Part shown: in pieces, positions 43,546-44,442 of the stretch | Position numbering within the stretch: position 1 is the stretch's first letter | Layout: every line of letters starts with the position of its first letter | Assembly (NCBI GenBank): GCA_025349905.2 | Contig: MU624592.1 | Coordinates: forward strand, 1 to 44,442 | Reading direction: 5' to 3' | Source of the DNA: Blastocladiella britannica | Taxonomy: Eukaryota > Blastocladiomycota > Blastocladiomycetes > Blastocladiales > Blastocladiaceae | Length of the DNA: 44,442 nucleotides | Program-made: the position numbers and the translations under genes | The notes under the pieces: model-generated | Database searches by the model: none | The model's input: only the letters and a program-made list of their open reading frames with translations | What the model was told of the DNA's origin: nothing

Positions 43546-44442
43546 CATTCTCGTACTGGGCGGCAATGTACTGGCTCACTTCCTCAAGCGAGAATCGCGA
43601 GCTGAGTCCCAATTGGATGCGCTTGTACAGAGCGACCTTTTCGAATGCCGAGCCAATGCTGTTGAGCAGCTTGGGGAGCAATGGGTCCAGGAAATCGGCG
43701 TTGGCAACAGCGACAGGGTTTTTGCCATTCACAAGCATTTGCATCGAGAATTCAAAGTAGTTATCGACAACTTGGGGGTGGGTCTGGTCGTGTAGCGACT
43801 GTGATCCAGGGCTCTGCAGACGAAGGACGAGAGGGAGAAGGCGATCGAACTATTGGAGTATGAATAGATGACTCGCGACAGAGTACCAGGCTGGGTGGTA
43901 CTGGTCGCGAGGTCTCCTTCATATATTCGTACAACTTGTCACGTGGACAAGAATATGAAAGAACAATGTGCGATCCGGCGATCGTCACAGGGCCAAGTCA
44001 ACAGCTTGCTGGATGACATCATGGTACTGGGTGGCAGAATTGAGGAAACAGATCAGGTGGCGATAGAATGTTGCTGCTGAGCCCATGCCAACCCAAGCTG
44101 CCATAATGGCATGCAGTTGAAAAAGCTCAGCCAGCTTGGGGGTTGCCTAGAAGAAAATAACGTCAAGATATTGAGAGAACTTGGAAAAAAAAGGTCCATA
44201 CCAGGGTCAACACTGCCGCCACTGTGGCACATGCCCGTCTTGCACTAACGCAATTGCCCACCAAGTCACGCCAGCAGGCACGGCCAAGCGAGGAGGCAGT
44301 CACTGATAACAGGCAAAAATACTCATCTGCACTACATCAATCAAAAAAAAAGGAAAGATACATACTTTTACCACAGGGTAAAAGGATTCTGCCAACAGCG
44401 CCACGAAAAACCCATTGATGGATGAGCGATTGATGTTGAAGA
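43546..44442 (-). CDS. Unidentified alpha-helical protein, partial (5' part beyond the window)
   Basis: I do not recognise this gene with confidence. Plausible exons are 44442-44366, about 44331-44202 (EYFCLLSVTASSLGRACW...AAVLTL), about 44146-44000 (ATPKLAELFQLHAIMAAWVG...NSATQYHDVIQQA) and 43849-43546 (FDRLLPLVLRLQ...HPQVVDNYFEFSMQM...LSSRFSLEEVSQYIAAQYENG). Possibly a small exon (LYEYMKETSRP) falls between the last two. All pieces are helical and Leu/Ala-rich, and the HPQVVDNYFEF block is faintly reminiscent of karyopherins such as exportin-T. Splice choices are tentative. The 3' end is unclear: the frame either stops at 43487 or splices to the transposase-like segment at 43403. Confidence 0.4.

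Overview
This window is a gene-dense, intron-rich stretch of a nuclear genome from a flagellated (zoosporic) fungus. Fungal hallmarks are a Zn2Cys6 transcription factor with a middle homology region, an Opi1 repressor, a Tup1 co-repressor, a UDP-GlcNAc pyrophosphorylase (chitin precursor) and a TGL2-type lipase. Flagellar hallmarks are IFT22/RABL5 and an axonemal outer-arm dynein intermediate chain (DNAI2/ODA6 type). Together with a class C GPCR and a probable Integrator subunit, this points to Chytridiomycota or Blastocladiomycota; the choice between them is inference. Introns are mostly 55-100 bp, with GTRNGT-like donors and YAG acceptors, often preceded by CTGAC/CTAA branch-like motifs. Exon models below were built by hand from frame and phase agreement.

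Left part (1-11258): 1-932 holds no supported gene. Then come an XLF/Nej1 NHEJ factor (-), an orphan polytopic membrane protein (-), a 1266-aa Zn2Cys6 regulator (+), IFT22 (-) and a tRNA threonylcarbamoyladenosine dehydratase, Tcd1/2 (-). Middle (11308-30715): a probable INTS2 homologue (+), a mitochondrial-type lipase (-), a small membrane protein (-), nibrin/NBS1 (+), a class C GPCR with a C-terminal PH domain (-), an FGD-like RhoGEF (+), DNAI2 (-), UAP1 (-) and an ING PHD-finger protein (-). Right part (30905-44442): striatin (+), a TMED10/Erv25 p24 cargo receptor (-), a gene that reads as a CaMK-like kinase fused in frame to a DNase-I/sphingomyelinase-like phosphodiesterase (-), TUP1 (-) and OPI1 (+). 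It ends in a less ordinary region with an unidentified helical gene (-, cut by the window edge) and a probable KDZ/Plavaka-like transposase remnant carrying an in-frame TGA.

The layout is compact. Convergent pairs end 36-68 bp apart, and several divergent pairs share 48-209 bp upstream regions (TUP1/OPI1 74 bp, GPCR/RhoGEF 101 bp, TCD/INTS2 49 bp). Functional themes recur: double-strand-break repair (XLF, NBS1), cilium/flagellum (IFT22, DNAI2), signalling (GPCR-PH, RhoGEF-FYVE, striatin, kinase fusion), transcriptional repression and chromatin (TUP1, OPI1, ING) and secretory/lipid biology (p24, lipase, Opi1). The most notable observations are the kinase-phosphodiesterase fusion, the GPCR-PH architecture, a complete-looking nibrin and INTS2 in a fungal context, and the broken transposase-like fragment at the right end.
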